NCBI RefSeq assembly: GCF_018729455.1
Contig: NZ_JAHHZF010000001.1
Location: 564,902-628,901 of the forward strand
Direction of reading: 5' to 3'
DNA from: Prosthecodimorpha staleyi
GTDB taxonomy: Bacteria; Pseudomonadota; Alphaproteobacteria; Rhizobiales; Ancalomicrobiaceae
Length of the DNA: 64,000 nucleotides
Shown here: positions 36,890 through 47,520 of the stretch, piece after piece
Position numbering within the stretch: position 1 is the first letter of the stretch
Layout of the letters: each line of letters starts with the position of its first letter
Program-made: the position numbers and the translations under genes
Notes under the pieces: generated by a model
The model's database searches: none
Seen by the model: only the letters and a program-made list of their open reading frames with translations
Told to the model about the DNA's origin: nothing

Positions 36890-37228
36890 TCACTTCGAAG
36901 CCAGATACTTGGCGATGAGATCGATCTCGGCCCGCGTATAGGCACGCGCATGGACCGCCATCAGGTCCTTTTCGGGCTCCTTGCCGGGCGTCATCCGCGC
37001 CATTTCCAACATCTCGCCGGTGATCTCCGAGGCGCTCTTTCCGGCCAGACTGCTGAAGCCCGGCCGCGATTGGCCGTTGGTCGCATGGCACTGCATGCAA
37101 TTGGACGCGAGCAACCGCCCGTCATTGGGGCTGGCGGTCTGCGCCGCAGCCGCCGAGGCGCTGATCGTCAGACCGGCGGCCAGGATGGTTCGCAAGAAGG
37201 ACAAGGCCATCTCCTGTGTAAGCGACAT
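36890..37228 (-). CDS. Small c-type cytochrome, partner of the sulfide dehydrogenase
   Basis: About 112 residues with a signal peptide (LSFLRTILAAGLTISASAAAAQ) and a single heme site NCMQCHA; a Met in EMARMTPG is the likely second heme ligand. The start is uncertain: ATG 37228 has no Shine-Dalgarno, ATG 37210 directly abuts an AGGAG, and a TTG at 37204 has that AGGAG at ideal distance. It should accept electrons from the flavoprotein downstream. Confidence 0.82.
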   Translation of the reverse strand: MSLTQEMALSFLRTILAAGLTISASAAAAQTASPNDGRLLASNCMQCHATNGQSRPGFSSLAGKSASEITGEMLEMARMTPGKEPEKDLMAVHARAYTRAEIDLIAKYLASK

Positions 37229-37760
37229 GTAATTTAGTGTCTGCTTATATAGTGTCACCAAACGGACAGGACAGCGCAAGTGAGTAGTAATAGGTATTCA
37301 TCACTCAGACTTGACAGTTATAGACGATTTATTTGGTTATCATTACGTTAATTGGCAATTTAATATTTGTCTATGAGAGTATTTTTCAGAGAATCGGGTG
37401 ATTTTAATCTTCTGCCATCGACAGACCCGTCGCGACCCCGCACTGCGGCCATGCGCAGGCAAGCTCTTCGGCAACGCACAAATGGCGGCTGTCATCCGTC
37501 GATTTTTCGGCTAGCATCCTCCCGCACCGCATCATCCCTTCGGCGCGCTTGTCGCTCCCGCACAAATGGGCTACGGGGACCGGTGTCGGTTTCCGGCGTC
37601 CGGACGTGGCGGATGGTCGCAGCCCTTCGGGCGGGCGGACCGTTATCCCACCGGCACCGAAACCCTCGTCCTGCCACGCTTTCCCGGATTGCCGGCTTGG
37701 CCGTCATCCGGGTCCGGAGCGTCCCTCACCGAGCGATACCGACCTCACGGGGATTGCCGC
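37229..37760. other. Divergent cytochrome-gltA intergenic region with a low-GC patch
   Basis: 532 bp with no gene. Bases about 37225-37410 are strikingly AT-rich compared with the rest of the window and contain TATATA (37244-37249) on the cytochrome side and TTGACA (37311-37316) facing gltA. I could not pair these with good partner boxes. The right part (37430-37760) returns to high GC. Confidence 0.45.
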
Positions 37761-39053
37761 ATGACCGATAAGAACGCCAGCTTCGCGCTCGGCAATGAGA
37801 CCTTGTCCTTCCCGATCAAGGACGGCTCGATCGGGCCGAGCGTGATCGACATTTCGAAGCTCTACGGCGCTTCGAAAATGTTCACCTACGATCCCGGCTT
37901 CACCTCGACCGCATCCTGCGAGTCGAAGATCACCTATATCGACGGCGACGAGGGCGTCCTCCTCTACCGCGGCTATCCCATCGAACAGCTCGCCGAGCAC
38001 ACCGATTTCCTCGAGACCTGCTACCTGCTGCTCTACGGCGAACTGCCGACGGCGGACGAGAAGGAAGACTTCGTCGGCCGCGTCACGCGCCACACCATGG
38101 TGCACGAGCAGATGAACCGCTTCTACAGCGGGTTCCGTCGCGACGCCCATCCGATGGCGGTCATGGTCGGCACGGTCGGCGCGCTGTCGGCCTTCTATCA
38201 CGACTCGCTCGACATCACCGATCCGTTCCAGCGGATGGTCGCGTCGATCCGTATGATCGCCAAGATGCCGACCATTGCGGCGATGGCCTACAAGTACTCG
38301 ATCGGCCAACCGTTCATCTATCCGAAGAACGATCTCGACTACTCTTCGAACTTCCTGCGCATGTGCTTCGCCATTCCGTGCGAGGAGTATGTCGTCAACC
38401 CGATCCTGTCACGGGCTCTGGACCGCATCTTCATCCTGCATGCGGACCACGAGCAGAACGCGTCGACCTCGACCGTTCGTCTCGCCGGCTCCTCGGGCGC
38501 CAACCCGTTCGCCTGCATCGCGGCCGGCATCGCCTGCCTGTGGGGACCCGCCCATGGCGGCGCCAACGAGGCGGCACTCGACATGCTGACCGAGATCGGC
38601 ACGCCGGACCGCATTCCGCACTATGTCGCGCGCGCCAAGGACAAGAACGATCCGTTCCGTCTGATGGGCTTCGGTCACCGGGTCTACAAGAACTATGACC
38701 CGCGCGCCAAGATCATGCAGCAGACCTGCCACGACGTGCTGAAGATCGTCGGCAATCCGGACGATCCGCTGCTGCAGGTGGCGATCGAGCTCGAGCGGAT
38801 CGCGCTCCACGACGAGTATTTCATCGAGAAGAAGCTCTACCCGAACATCGACTTCTATTCGGGCATCACCCTGAAGGCGATGGGCTTCCCGACCTCGATG
38901 TTCACCGTGCTGTTCGCCGTCGCGCGCACCGTCGGCTGGATCGCGCAGTGGAAGGAAATGATCGAGGACCCGTCCCAGAAGATCGGCCGTCCGCGCCAGC
39001 TCTATACCGGCGCCGTGCGCCGCGATGTCACCGCGGTCGCCGATCGCGGCTGA
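37761..39053 (+). CDS. gltA: Citrate synthase (type II)
   Basis: 430 residues; condenses acetyl-CoA and oxaloacetate at the entry of the TCA cycle. Active-site motifs are [24 protein letters not shown] and [15 protein letters not shown], with the catalytic Asp further on in [13 protein letters not shown]. Length and N-terminal extension match hexameric Gram-negative enzymes. The ATG at 37761 follows GGGG. A strong hairpin follows the stop. Confidence 0.97.
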   Translation: MTDKNASFALGNETLSFPIKDGSIGPSVIDISKLYGASKMFTYDPGFTSTASCESKITYIDGDEGVLLYRGYPIEQLAEHTDFLETCYLLLYGELPTADEKEDFVGRVTRHTMVHEQMNRFYSGFRRDAHPMAVMVGTVGALSAFYHDSLDITDPFQRMVASIRMIAKMPTIAAMAYKYSIGQPFIYPKNDLDYSSNFLRMCFAIPCEEYVVNPILSRALDRIFILHADHEQNASTSTVRLAGSSGANPFACIAAGIACLWGPAHGGANEAALDMLTEIGTPDRIPHYVARAKDKNDPFRLMGFGHRVYKNYDPRAKIMQQTCHDVLKIVGNPDDPLLQVAIELERIALHDEYFIEKKLYPNIDFYSGITLKAMGFPTSMFTVLFAVARTVGWIAQWKEMIEDPSQKIGRPRQLYTGAVRRDVTAVADRG

Positions 39054-39081
39054 GGTCCGGCGTTTCAGGATCGAAAGATCG

Positions 39082-39105
39082 AGGGCGTCCCGCGAGGGGC
39101 GCCCT
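39082..39105 (+). terminator. gltA: gltA terminator
   Basis: A 10-bp stem (39082-39091 with 39096-39105, one T-G pair) closed by a GCGA tetraloop, 29 bp after the gltA stop, followed by a T-rich run (TCGTCGTT). Confidence 0.65.
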
Positions 39106-39111
39106 TCGTCG

Positions 39112-39152
39112 TTGGTGCCGGATATTGGGTGCCGGGGATTGGGTGCCCGGTC
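39112..39152. repeat. Three tandem 14-bp repeats between gltA and lpxB
   Basis: TTGG(G)TGCCGGNNA is repeated three times (39112-39124, 39125-39138, 39139-39152). The last copy can also pair with GGCACC (39155-39160) as a hairpin, possibly the lpxB terminator. Confidence 0.5.
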
Positions 39153-39195
39153 TCGGCACCGGGTGCGACGTCGAGCGCCCCGACCGGTCCCTGCC

Positions 39196-40392
39196 CTATG
39201 GCCGGCGCAGGGCGCGGCGTGCGATCACGTCGAGCACCGCCGCTGCCGCGGCTTCCCCGGGACGGCGGCCGTCCGGCAGGGCCATCCTGGCCTCCAGTTC
39301 GGCGAAGGCGGCGAGCTGGTCCCGACGCTCCGGGCCGTCTGCGAAGAGCGGCGCCAGGGCATCCGCGAGGGCGTCCGGCGTGCAGTCCCGGTCGATGAAT
39401 TCCGGCACGGCGCGGCGGCCGAGGATCAGATTGGGCAGCAGTGCGGAGCGGACCGGAACGATCGGCCGCAGCGTCGGCGGAATGTCGATGAAGCGCACCA
39501 CGCGCCGGCCGAGCCAGTCGAGCCGGTAGGCGGCGACCGTCGGGATGGCGGCGGCGGCCAGTTCCAGCGTCACCGTGCCGGAGGCCGCCAGGGCGAGGCC
39601 GGCGTCCCGGAACGCGGCCGCCTTGCCGTCGGGTCCGACGAGGCGCGGCGCCACCGGCCAAGCCGCGGACAGACGCTCGATCTCGCCGCGCAGATGCGGC
39701 ACGGCCGGCAGGACCGCGTCGAATGCCAGACCGCGCGCCTTCAGAAGGCCCAGCGTCGCGCCGAAGACCGCCATCAGGCGAGCGATTTCGGAACGCCGGC
39801 TGCCGGGCAGGACGAGCAGCATGGGCGGCCGCTCCGGCGCGAGCGACCGGGCCCCGCGCAAGATGGCCAGCCGCTCCAGCACCGGATGGCCGACATAGAC
39901 GGTCGGCGGCCCGCCCAGGATGCGGTGCACCTCCGGCTCGAACGGCAGAATGGCGAGCAGCCGGTCAGTGAACCGGGCGAGCTTGCGGGCGCGCCCGGCA
40001 CGCCAGGCCCACACCGTCGGCGAGACATAGACGACGATCGGCACCTCGGGCCGGGCCGCGCGCAGGCGTGCGGCGACGCGATGGGTGAAATCGGGGCTGT
40101 CGATCAGCACCACCACGTCCGGCGCGGCCGCGATCGCCGCGTCGGCCGCGCGCCGGATGCGGTCGATCAGGGTCGGCAGTCGCGCCAGCACGGGACCGAT
40201 GCCCATGACGGCGATATCGGCCATCGGAAACAGGCTCTCCAGGCCCGCAGCCGCCATGGCCGGACCTCCGATGCCTGAGAAGGCGGCCCTGCCGCCGGTC
40301 GCCTCGGCAAGGCCGCGCATCAGGCGCGCACCGAGTTCGTCGCCGGAGGATTCGCCGGCGATCAGAAAGACGCGCGGCTCCGGCGCGCTCAC
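39196..40392 (-). CDS. lpxB: Lipid-A-disaccharide synthase
   Basis: 398 residues, family-19 glycosyltransferase that joins UDP-diacylglucosamine and lipid X. Motifs FLIAGESSGDELGARLM, FSGIGGPAM, VLIDSPDF, YVSPTVWAWR and LPGSRRSEI are clear. The start is a GTG at 40392 that overlaps the lpxI stop (GTGA), giving the family N terminus VSAPEPRVFLIAGESSGD; no ATG fits. Last gene of the lpx block. Confidence 0.95.
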   Translation of the reverse strand: MSAPEPRVFLIAGESSGDELGARLMRGLAEATGGRAAFSGIGGPAMAAAGLESLFPMADIAVMGIGPVLARLPTLIDRIRRAADAAIAAAPDVVVLIDSPDFTHRVAARLRAARPEVPIVVYVSPTVWAWRAGRARKLARFTDRLLAILPFEPEVHRILGGPPTVYVGHPVLERLAILRGARSLAPERPPMLLVLPGSRRSEIARLMAVFGATLGLLKARGLAFDAVLPAVPHLRGEIERLSAAWPVAPRLVGPDGKAAAFRDAGLALAASGTVTLELAAAAIPTVAAYRLDWLGRRVVRFIDIPPTLRPIVPVRSALLPNLILGRRAVPEFIDRDCTPDALADALAPLFADGPERRDQLAAFAELEARMALPDGRRPGEAAAAAVLDVIARRALRRP

Positions 40393-41333
40393 GGCTTGGC
40401 GCCCCGGGCCTTCCCGCCGGTCGGCTTGCCGTCCTTCGCCGGCCCGTCGCCCGGCCGCCCGCCGAGCGCCGCGGAGGACAGCGCGAACCCCATCAGGAAC
40501 AGGCCGAGACGGTCGGCCAGTTCGATCATCAGGTCCTCGTCGACGACCAGGGTCGACCCGGCCTCGACGGCAATGCCGGCGAGGCCTGCGGCGGCGGCAT
40601 TGCGCACGGTCGCAGGCCCGACCGCCGGCAGATCGAGGCGGGTATCCTGACCCGGCTTCAGACATTTCACCAGGACGCCGTTCGAGCCGGTGAAGCCCTT
40701 CTGGCGGCGCTCGGCGGCGACCCGCTCCAGGAGATTGTCGGTGCCGCGATGATCCTCGCGCGCCATCACCTGCCCGTCCGAGGCGACGCAGGCCTGCCCC
40801 TTGTCGCGCCGGCCGAGTTCCTTGGCGGCCCGGTAGGCGACCAGCACGTCGGCGAGGTCGCCGTCGGTCGGCCGATAGCGCCCGTAGAGGCCCGAACGCG
40901 CGATCATCGACGGGATCACCTCGGCTGGCTGCACGATGGTGAAGCCGCGCGCCTCGACCATGCGGGCGACCTTGCGCAGCACGGTGTCGTCGCCGTCCTG
41001 CAGCATGCGCCAGTGGCGCAGTACCTCCCAGAGGCCGGTCAGGTCGACCTCGCGCCAGGTCGGCATGCGCCGGTCGGCGAGCATGCCGAGGATCAGCAGA
41101 TCCTGGGCGCGGAAGGTCTTCATGATCGAGAACAGCTTGCCGAGCTGTCCGCGCTTGACCCAGGTATGGGGGAAATCCTCGATCTCGGACGAGGCCTCGC
41201 CCTCGATGCCGACCAGCAGCACGGGTCGGCCGGAGGCCATGACCTGTTCGGCGGCGATCAGCGGGAAGTCACCCCCGCCGGCGAGGATCACCAGGGGGCG
41301 CGGTCCGGCGGGTTCCGCGGCGCGCTTGGCCAT
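40389..41333 (-). CDS. lpxI: UDP-2,3-diacylglucosamine pyrophosphatase LpxI (DUF1009)
   Basis: 314 residues; replaces LpxH in alphaproteobacteria and produces lipid X. Recognisable stretches are LVILAGGGDFPLIAAE, LLILGMLADRRMP, GFTIVQPAEVIPSM and VKCLKPGQDTRLDLPAVGPATV (conserved Asp). It lies between lpxA and lpxB with a 4-nt overlap to the latter. The last 30 residues are a Gly/Lys-rich tail. Confidence 0.94.
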   Translation of the reverse strand: MAKRAAEPAGPRPLVILAGGGDFPLIAAEQVMASGRPVLLVGIEGEASSEIEDFPHTWVKRGQLGKLFSIMKTFRAQDLLILGMLADRRMPTWREVDLTGLWEVLRHWRMLQDGDDTVLRKVARMVEARGFTIVQPAEVIPSMIARSGLYGRYRPTDGDLADVLVAYRAAKELGRRDKGQACVASDGQVMAREDHRGTDNLLERVAAERRQKGFTGSNGVLVKCLKPGQDTRLDLPAVGPATVRNAAAAGLAGIAVEAGSTLVVDEDLMIELADRLGLFLMGFALSSAALGGRPGDGPAKDGKPTGGKARGAKP

Positions 41334-41339
41334 GGCGGC

Positions 41340-42143
41340 TCACGCCTCCCGACCGGCCCGGGGCATGCACAAGGCCCGATCGCCGCCGGCACGCACGAAA
41401 TCGACCACCTCCATGACCAGCGGCTCGTCGGCGAACATGGCCGCGACATCGCCGACGCGCTCCATCAGCGTGCCCTCGTCGGAGAACAGCATGCGGTAGG
41501 CCGCGCGCAGCTTGTGGATGCTGTCCCGCTCGAAGGCCCGCCGGCGCAGGCCGACCAGGTTGAGCCCGCCAAGCCGGGCGCGGTCGCCGAGCGCCGAGCC
41601 GTAGGGGATGAGGTCGTTCTCCAGCCCCGACAGGCCGCCGAGAAAGGAATGCGGCCCGATCCGCACCCACTGGTGCACCGCCGACAGCCCGCCCAGGATG
41701 GCGTGGTCGCCGACCGTGACATGGCCGGCCAGCGTGGCGTTGTTGACCAGGATGACGTGGTTGCCGACCCGGCAGTCATGGGCGACATGGGCGCCGACCA
41801 TGATCAGGCAGTCCTCGCCGATCGAGGTCAGCATGCCGCCGCCCTCGGTACCCGGATTGATCGTCACCTGCTCGCGGATGACCGTACGGGCGCCGACCGT
41901 GACCCGGCTCGGCTCGCCGCGATATTTCAGATCCTGCGGCGGATGGCCGATCGAGGCGAAGGGGTAGATCTTCACGCCCGCCCCGAGTTCTGTGCGCCCG
42001 GCCAGACTGACATGGCTGACCAGTTCGACACCGTCGGCCAGCACCGATTCCGGGCCGACGACGCAGAAGGGTCCGACCACGACGCCGTCGCCGAGCCGCG
42101 CTCCGTCCTCGACGACCGAGGAGGGATGGATGCGTGCTGTCAT
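41340..42143 (-). CDS. lpxA: UDP-N-acetylglucosamine acyltransferase
   Basis: 267 residues, left-handed beta-helix with hexapeptide repeats; transfers a 3-hydroxyacyl group to UDP-GlcNAc, the first lipid A step. Catalytic His is in MVGAHVAHDCRVG. The ATG at 42143 follows AAGGA; fabZ ends 2 bases upstream, so the two are coupled. Confidence 0.96.
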   Translation of the reverse strand: MTARIHPSSVVEDGARLGDGVVVGPFCVVGPESVLADGVELVSHVSLAGRTELGAGVKIYPFASIGHPPQDLKYRGEPSRVTVGARTVIREQVTINPGTEGGGMLTSIGEDCLIMVGAHVAHDCRVGNHVILVNNATLAGHVTVGDHAILGGLSAVHQWVRIGPHSFLGGLSGLENDLIPYGSALGDRARLGGLNLVGLRRRAFERDSIHKLRAAYRMLFSDEGTLMERVGDVAAMFADEPLVMEVVDFVRAGGDRALCMPRAGREA

Positions 42144-42145
42144 GC

Positions 42146-42610
42146 TCAGTCCTTCACCAGCATCGCGCTGAGTTCGGCTTCGGCCACCAGCGTATCGCCG
42201 ACCTTGGCCTCGCCGCGGAACCACCACATGTTGGCCCGGCTCTTGAGCTTGGTCATATGGTAGCGCACCTGGTCGCCCGGGACGACCGGCTTGCGGAATT
42301 TCGCCCGGTCGATGGTCATGAAATAGACCACGCTCGGGGCGCAGCCCTTCATGGTCGCCGCCACGCACATGGCGCCGGCGGTCTGCGCCATGCCCTCGAT
42401 CAGGAGCACCCCGGGGAAGATCGGCCGGCCGGGGAAATGGCCCATGAACTGGGGTTCGTTGATCGTGACGTTCTTGATCCCGACGCCCGACTGGTCGCCG
42501 TCCATGTCGACGATCCGGTCGACCATCAGGAACGGGTAGCGGTGCGGGAGCAGTTCCAGAAGCCGCTGCAGGTCGGCGGATTCGAGCGTGGTCACCGTGG
42601 CTTCGGTCAT
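42146..42610 (-). CDS. fabZ: 3-hydroxyacyl-ACP dehydratase FabZ
   Basis: 154 residues, hot-dog fold. The catalytic His is in [20 protein letters not shown] and the Glu in the same stretch; [14 protein letters not shown] is the family start. Removes water from 3-hydroxyacyl-ACP and so competes with LpxA/LpxD for substrate, explaining the shared operon. GAGGGA precedes the ATG. Confidence 0.96.
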   Translation of the reverse strand: MTEATVTTLESADLQRLLELLPHRYPFLMVDRIVDMDGDQSGVGIKNVTINEPQFMGHFPGRPIFPGVLLIEGMAQTAGAMCVAATMKGCAPSVVYFMTIDRAKFRKPVVPGDQVRYHMTKLKSRANMWWFRGEAKVGDTLVAEAELSAMLVKD

Positions 42611-42615
42611 CGCGT

Positions 42616-43704
42616 CTATCCCTCTTGCTCTTGCCCTTCGGCGGCATCCGCTCGGGGGCGCCCGGGGCGTCTTTCGGCCAGCCGCTTGAGGCTGGCAATT
42701 TCGCGGGCCCATTGCGTCATCGGCCGGGCTGGGGTGCCGCCCATCCGGGCCCGCGGCGGCACGTCGCCGGTGACGCCCGACTGGGCGCCGATCTGCGCAC
42801 CGGCGCCGACGCGGACATGGCCGACCAGTCCGGCCTGCCCGGCCACCACGACGAAGTCCTCCAGCGTGGTCGAGCCGGAAATGCCGACCTGGGAGACGAT
42901 CACGCAATGGCGGCCAATCACCACGTTGTGGGCGATCTGAACCAGGTTGTCGATCTTGGTGCCCTCGCCGACGATCGTGTCGCGCGTGGCGCCGCGGTCG
43001 ATCGTGGTGTTGGCGCCGATCTCGACATCGTCCTGGACGACCACGCGGCCGATCTGCGGCACCTTCTGATGGCCGCGCGGCCCCATGGCGAAGCCGAAGC
43101 CGTCCTGGCCGAGCCGGACCCCGCCATGGATGATCACGCGGTTGCCGATCAGCGCATGGATCACGGTCGCGTTCGGGCCGATATGGCAGTTGCGGCCGAT
43201 GCGGCAGTCATGGCCGATCACCGTTCCGGCGCCGATCGTCGTGCCGGTGCCGATCTCCGCCCGGGCACCGATCACGGCGCCGGGCTCGACCGTGACGCCC
43301 GGCTCCAGACGCGCCGAGGCATGGATATGGGCGCCTTCCGAGATATGCCCGGCATGACCGCCATAGGCGCCCTCGAGCCGGAAGGCGGCCGGATAGAGCT
43401 TGGCCAGCACGGTCGCGAAGGCCCGATAGGGTTCCGCCGTCTCGATCGCGGCGACATCGCGCGGCACGCGGCCGACGAAGCGCGGATGCACCAGGCAGGC
43501 GGTCGCGTGAGTCGCGGCGAGCTGGCCGAGATATTTCTGATTGTCCAGGAAGGCGAGATCGCCGTTGCCGGCCGCATCGAGCGGCGCCACGCCCGAAACC
43601 GTCACATAGGCCTGGGCCGGATCGGCCAGTCGCCCGCCGCACCAGGCCGCGATTTCCTCGAGAGCCACGGCGCGCGGGCGGGGAAAGAAGGCGGGATCGG
43701 GCAT
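42616..43704 (-). CDS. lpxD: UDP-3-O-(3-hydroxyacyl)glucosamine N-acyltransferase
   Basis: 362 residues with an N-terminal uridine-binding domain and a beta-helix of hexapeptide repeats; the catalytic His is in [15 protein letters not shown]. The ATG at 43704 yields [19 protein letters not shown], the usual opening, although the Shine-Dalgarno is weak; the frame runs 26 codons further upstream. In most relatives bamA stands directly upstream; here almost 4 kb intervene. Confidence 0.95.
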   Translation of the reverse strand: MPDPAFFPRPRAVALEEIAAWCGGRLADPAQAYVTVSGVAPLDAAGNGDLAFLDNQKYLGQLAATHATACLVHPRFVGRVPRDVAAIETAEPYRAFATVLAKLYPAAFRLEGAYGGHAGHISEGAHIHASARLEPGVTVEPGAVIGARAEIGTGTTIGAGTVIGHDCRIGRNCHIGPNATVIHALIGNRVIIHGGVRLGQDGFGFAMGPRGHQKVPQIGRVVVQDDVEIGANTTIDRGATRDTIVGEGTKIDNLVQIAHNVVIGRHCVIVSQVGISGSTTLEDFVVVAGQAGLVGHVRVGAGAQIGAQSGVTGDVPPRARMGGTPARPMTQWAREIASLKRLAERRPGRPRADAAEGQEQEG

Positions 43705-44388
43705 GAGGCGCTGGGTTCCGAGGGCAAGGCCGAAGGCGGGACAACGGGACGAAGAGAATTGAGACCGAACAGTCTGCGTCACGGGCCGGACCCCGCACCG
43801 CGGGATCGGACGGCCGTGCGCCGACGCCGGACGCCCCCCATCCGAAGACCCGCCCGGCCCGCCGCATCCCCGCGGGGACCTCGTCGGGCCCGCGAACCGC
43901 CAGCCGGAAGACGGACTTTCCTAGCGCATTTCAAATCCGGATGGAAACCGCCACCGCGGAGAATCCTCAGGCGGCGACGGCCCACGGTCCCCTGGGCGCC
44001 GCCGGACCGGATGCCCGCGCGGGAGCGGCCGTCCCACTCCGGCCGTCCGGGAGGACTCGTTCCGGCCAATGCCGAGGGGGAGCGGCCGCCAGCGTGACCG
44101 CCCTCACCGCCTCCCGTCGCCGCCAGCTTGAACGGCAGCGCCGCTGCATGAGCGCCGACCGTATCGGGGCGGTGTGGACCCGCATCTGTCCGGTCTGGGC
44201 CGGTTCGGCAGCACCCACGGGGGATCCGACGTCGTTTGCGCATCGTCGGTCCAACGGCCGTCGTCCCGGCCCCTCGTATGAGGTCCTTGATTCTGTCAGT
44301 CTCGGATTTGGATTGCTATCATGCCGCGTGAAATTCACGCGCACATGGCCGATCCGCCGTACCGGACGACCAGGCAAGAGACGCGATC
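43705..44388. other. Intergenic region between lpxD and the Imm1-like gene
   Basis: 684 bp without a recognisable gene; it must hold the lpxD-fabZ-lpxA promoter on the minus strand and the promoter of the plus-strand gene. The right end (44280-44345) is less GC-rich and contains TATCAT and the palindrome listed next. No insertion-sequence remnant was recognised. Confidence 0.4.
44325..44341. promoter_or_regulatory. 17-bp perfect palindrome ahead of the Imm1-like gene
   Basis: CGCGTGAA, one base, TTCACGCG is symmetric throughout. It starts 3 bp after a TATCAT (44317-44322) that could be a -10 box, and lies 47 bp before the ATG, the place of an operator. No cognate regulator is nearby. Confidence 0.45.
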
Positions 44389-44811
44389 ATGGATGGACTT
44401 TCGTCGGCGCCGCTGGCCACCGCGATCGAATGGGACATCTGGACCGGCGGCCTCTGCCGTGTCGATACGCGCATCCGCCCGAGCCTGTCGGATATCGAGC
44501 AGGCCATCCGACGGCTCGATCAGCACCGCCATTCGATCTGCACCATCTGTCTCGCGACGGGCCGTCATCTCGTCGTCGGCGGCGGTACCGGCAGCTATGT
44601 CGTCTATGTGGACAACCGGAACAATACGTTCGAGGAGGCAAGGCGGCGCGATCCGGTCGATCCCGGCGCGAGCCTGTATCTGACCATCGGCGGCCAGGAG
44701 GGCGACTATCCGGCCGAGACCATACTCGATTGGGGCCGGACATGGGCGGTGGCGCGGCGGCTGGTGGTCGAAGGCCTGCTGGACGACGCCGTCGCGTGGG
44801 AGCACCGATAG
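44389..44811 (+). CDS. Imm1-family immunity protein-like gene, without a toxin
   Basis: 140 residues. The middle (RHLVVGGGTGSYVVYVDNRNN) and the downstream stretch (SLYLTIGGQEGDYPAE to WGRTWAVARRLVVEGLLDDAVAW) resemble Imm1 immunity proteins, which neutralise deaminase- or nuclease-type polymorphic toxins. No signal peptide. No toxin, VgrG, Hcp or contact-dependent inhibition gene is seen nearby, so this would be a solitary immunity gene. Family assignment is by pattern; a DdlB-like or other small alpha/beta protein cannot be ruled out. Confidence 0.6.
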   Translation: MDGLSSAPLATAIEWDIWTGGLCRVDTRIRPSLSDIEQAIRRLDQHRHSICTICLATGRHLVVGGGTGSYVVYVDNRNNTFEEARRRDPVDPGASLYLTIGGQEGDYPAETILDWGRTWAVARRLVVEGLLDDAVAWEHR

Positions 44812-44924
44812 ACGCGCGGCCGTGACTTTCCCGCCATTCGTCCGCACCGACGCCGGCCGCGCCCTTGCCGGCCGGCCGGCCGGTGCCATATGGGGGTGAC
44901 GCGACCAACCGGACCCGTCCCACC

Positions 44925-45662
44925 TTGAGCCTCGAACCGCCGATCTCCGCCGTACTGCTCGCCGCCCATGGCGATGGAGGCGCGCAGAAGCGCAACGACA
45001 GCGTACGCACCGTCGCAGAACGCCTGGCGCGGCGGCTCGACCTGCCGGTCGATTGGGCGGTGCTGAAGGAGCCGGAGACCTTCGCGGCGGCACGGGCGCG
45101 GCTCGGCGCGGCGGCGGAAGGCACCGTCGCGGTCTATCCCTTCTTCATGGCCGACGGCTATTTCGTGCGCGAGCGCCTGCCGCAACGGCTCGCGGCTGCC
45201 GGTTTCGCGACGGTCGAGCGGCTGACCCCGTTCGGGCTCGACCCGCATCTCGTCGACCTGATCGAGCATCGCTTGCGCGCGGTGGCGGCGATGCAGGGCG
45301 GCCGGGCGCCGGCGGATTTCCGCATCCTTTTGGTTGCACACGGCTCGGGTTCGGGCGAACCGGCCTCGCGTCAGCGCGCCGAGGCCGTGGCGGCGGACCT
45401 GCAATGGCGCGGGCTCGGCACGATCCATCTCGGCTTCATCGAGGAGGCCCCGTTCATCGACGAGGCCTTCGCGGCGGTCGATCCGGAGATCGTGCTTGGC
45501 TTCTTCGCCTCGGAGGGTACCCACGCGCTCGACGACGTGGCGTCACTGGTCGCCGAGCGGCCCGGCATCCTGCACCATGTCGCGGCGATCGGCACCGATC
45601 TGGAGGTTGCCGATCTGGTCGCCCGGGCGGTCGAGGATTGCATTTCGCGCAAAGCGGGTTAA
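44925..45662 (+). CDS. CbiX/SirB-type sirohydrochlorin chelatase-like protein
   Basis: About 245 residues in two CbiX-like halves; each half has the metal-site His motif (VLLAAHGD near the N terminus, [18 protein letters not shown] in the middle). Such proteins put iron or cobalt into sirohydrochlorin. No ATG fits the frame: a TTG at 44925 gives the most family-like start, with a TTG at 44865 as alternative, and neither has a good Shine-Dalgarno. No other cobalamin or siroheme gene is close. Confidence 0.78.
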   Translation: MSLEPPISAVLLAAHGDGGAQKRNDSVRTVAERLARRLDLPVDWAVLKEPETFAAARARLGAAAEGTVAVYPFFMADGYFVRERLPQRLAAAGFATVERLTPFGLDPHLVDLIEHRLRAVAAMQGGRAPADFRILLVAHGSGSGEPASRQRAEAVAADLQWRGLGTIHLGFIEEAPFIDEAFAAVDPEIVLGFFASEGTHALDDVASLVAERPGILHHVAAIGTDLEVADLVARAVEDCISRKAG

Positions 45663-45822
45663 GAACACAGCGACTGGGCGCGGCAGCGATGCCGCGCCGT
45701 TGGCGTTTGGGCCTGCGGCAAACTTCGTTCCGTGCCCGGCCCGTCCGCATCGACCACCGACCTTTTCGCGACCGCCGATCGCCGCGCTGCGGCGGCCAGC
45801 GCCCATCGCCAGGACCTTTCCG

Positions 45823-47178
<1,356 letters not shown>

Positions 47179-47198
47179 CGCACCCCTTCGCCGCGTCC

Positions 47199-47220
47199 GG
47201 CGTGACGCTCGCGTCACGCC
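47199..47220 (+). terminator. rimO: Palindromic hairpin after rimO
   Basis: GGCGTGACGC and GCGTCACGCC (47199-47208 with 47211-47220) are perfectly complementary around a 2-nt centre, 20 bp past the rimO stop. There is no T tract, so it may be a processing or Rho-linked end, or a protein site. Confidence 0.4.
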
Positions 47221-47464
47221 GCGACATCGCGGCGCCGCCGCAAGACTTGCCAGGGCCCGAGGACGATCCTACCCGCCCCGGCACCGACGAGGCCGATGAC
47301 TGGGATCGCCATCGCATTCCGCGTCGGTCCGACGGAAGCCAAGACCAGCCCCGCCTCCGATCCGGACGCGGGGCATTTTCATGCCCGCACCCCGGCATTC
47401 GGGACATTTCGCGCCTCGCCGCGAACCGACGAGCGGACGAAACCGCCGGGCATCCGCGCAAACG

Positions 47465-47492
47465 AAAAAGGCCGCCCGGATAGGGCGGCCTT
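47465..47492 (-). terminator. bamA: bamA intrinsic terminator
   Basis: A 10-bp stem (47468-47477 with 47483-47492), 5-nt loop, followed on the minus strand by an unbroken T run. It stands 29 bp after the bamA stop and is the clearest terminator in the window. Confidence 0.85.
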
Positions 47493-47520
47493 GATCGAAG
47501 CGGTCTGGCCGAAGCCTGGA

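Larger units (their letters stand above)
47179..47520. other. Convergent rimO-bamA intergenic region
   Basis: 342 bp with no gene, holding two strong hairpins: a 22-bp palindrome just after rimO and the bamA terminator, both listed separately. Confidence 0.5.

Noticed and set aside
40749-44097. Long plus-strand frames opposite lpxI, lpxA, fabZ and lpxD
   Set aside because: Composition is low in complexity and without domains; the minus-strand genes are certain.
43920-44140. Short frames on both strands in the gap between lpxD and the Imm1-like gene
   Set aside because: No Shine-Dalgarno with plausible start, no domain, and composition typical of non-coding GC-rich sequence.
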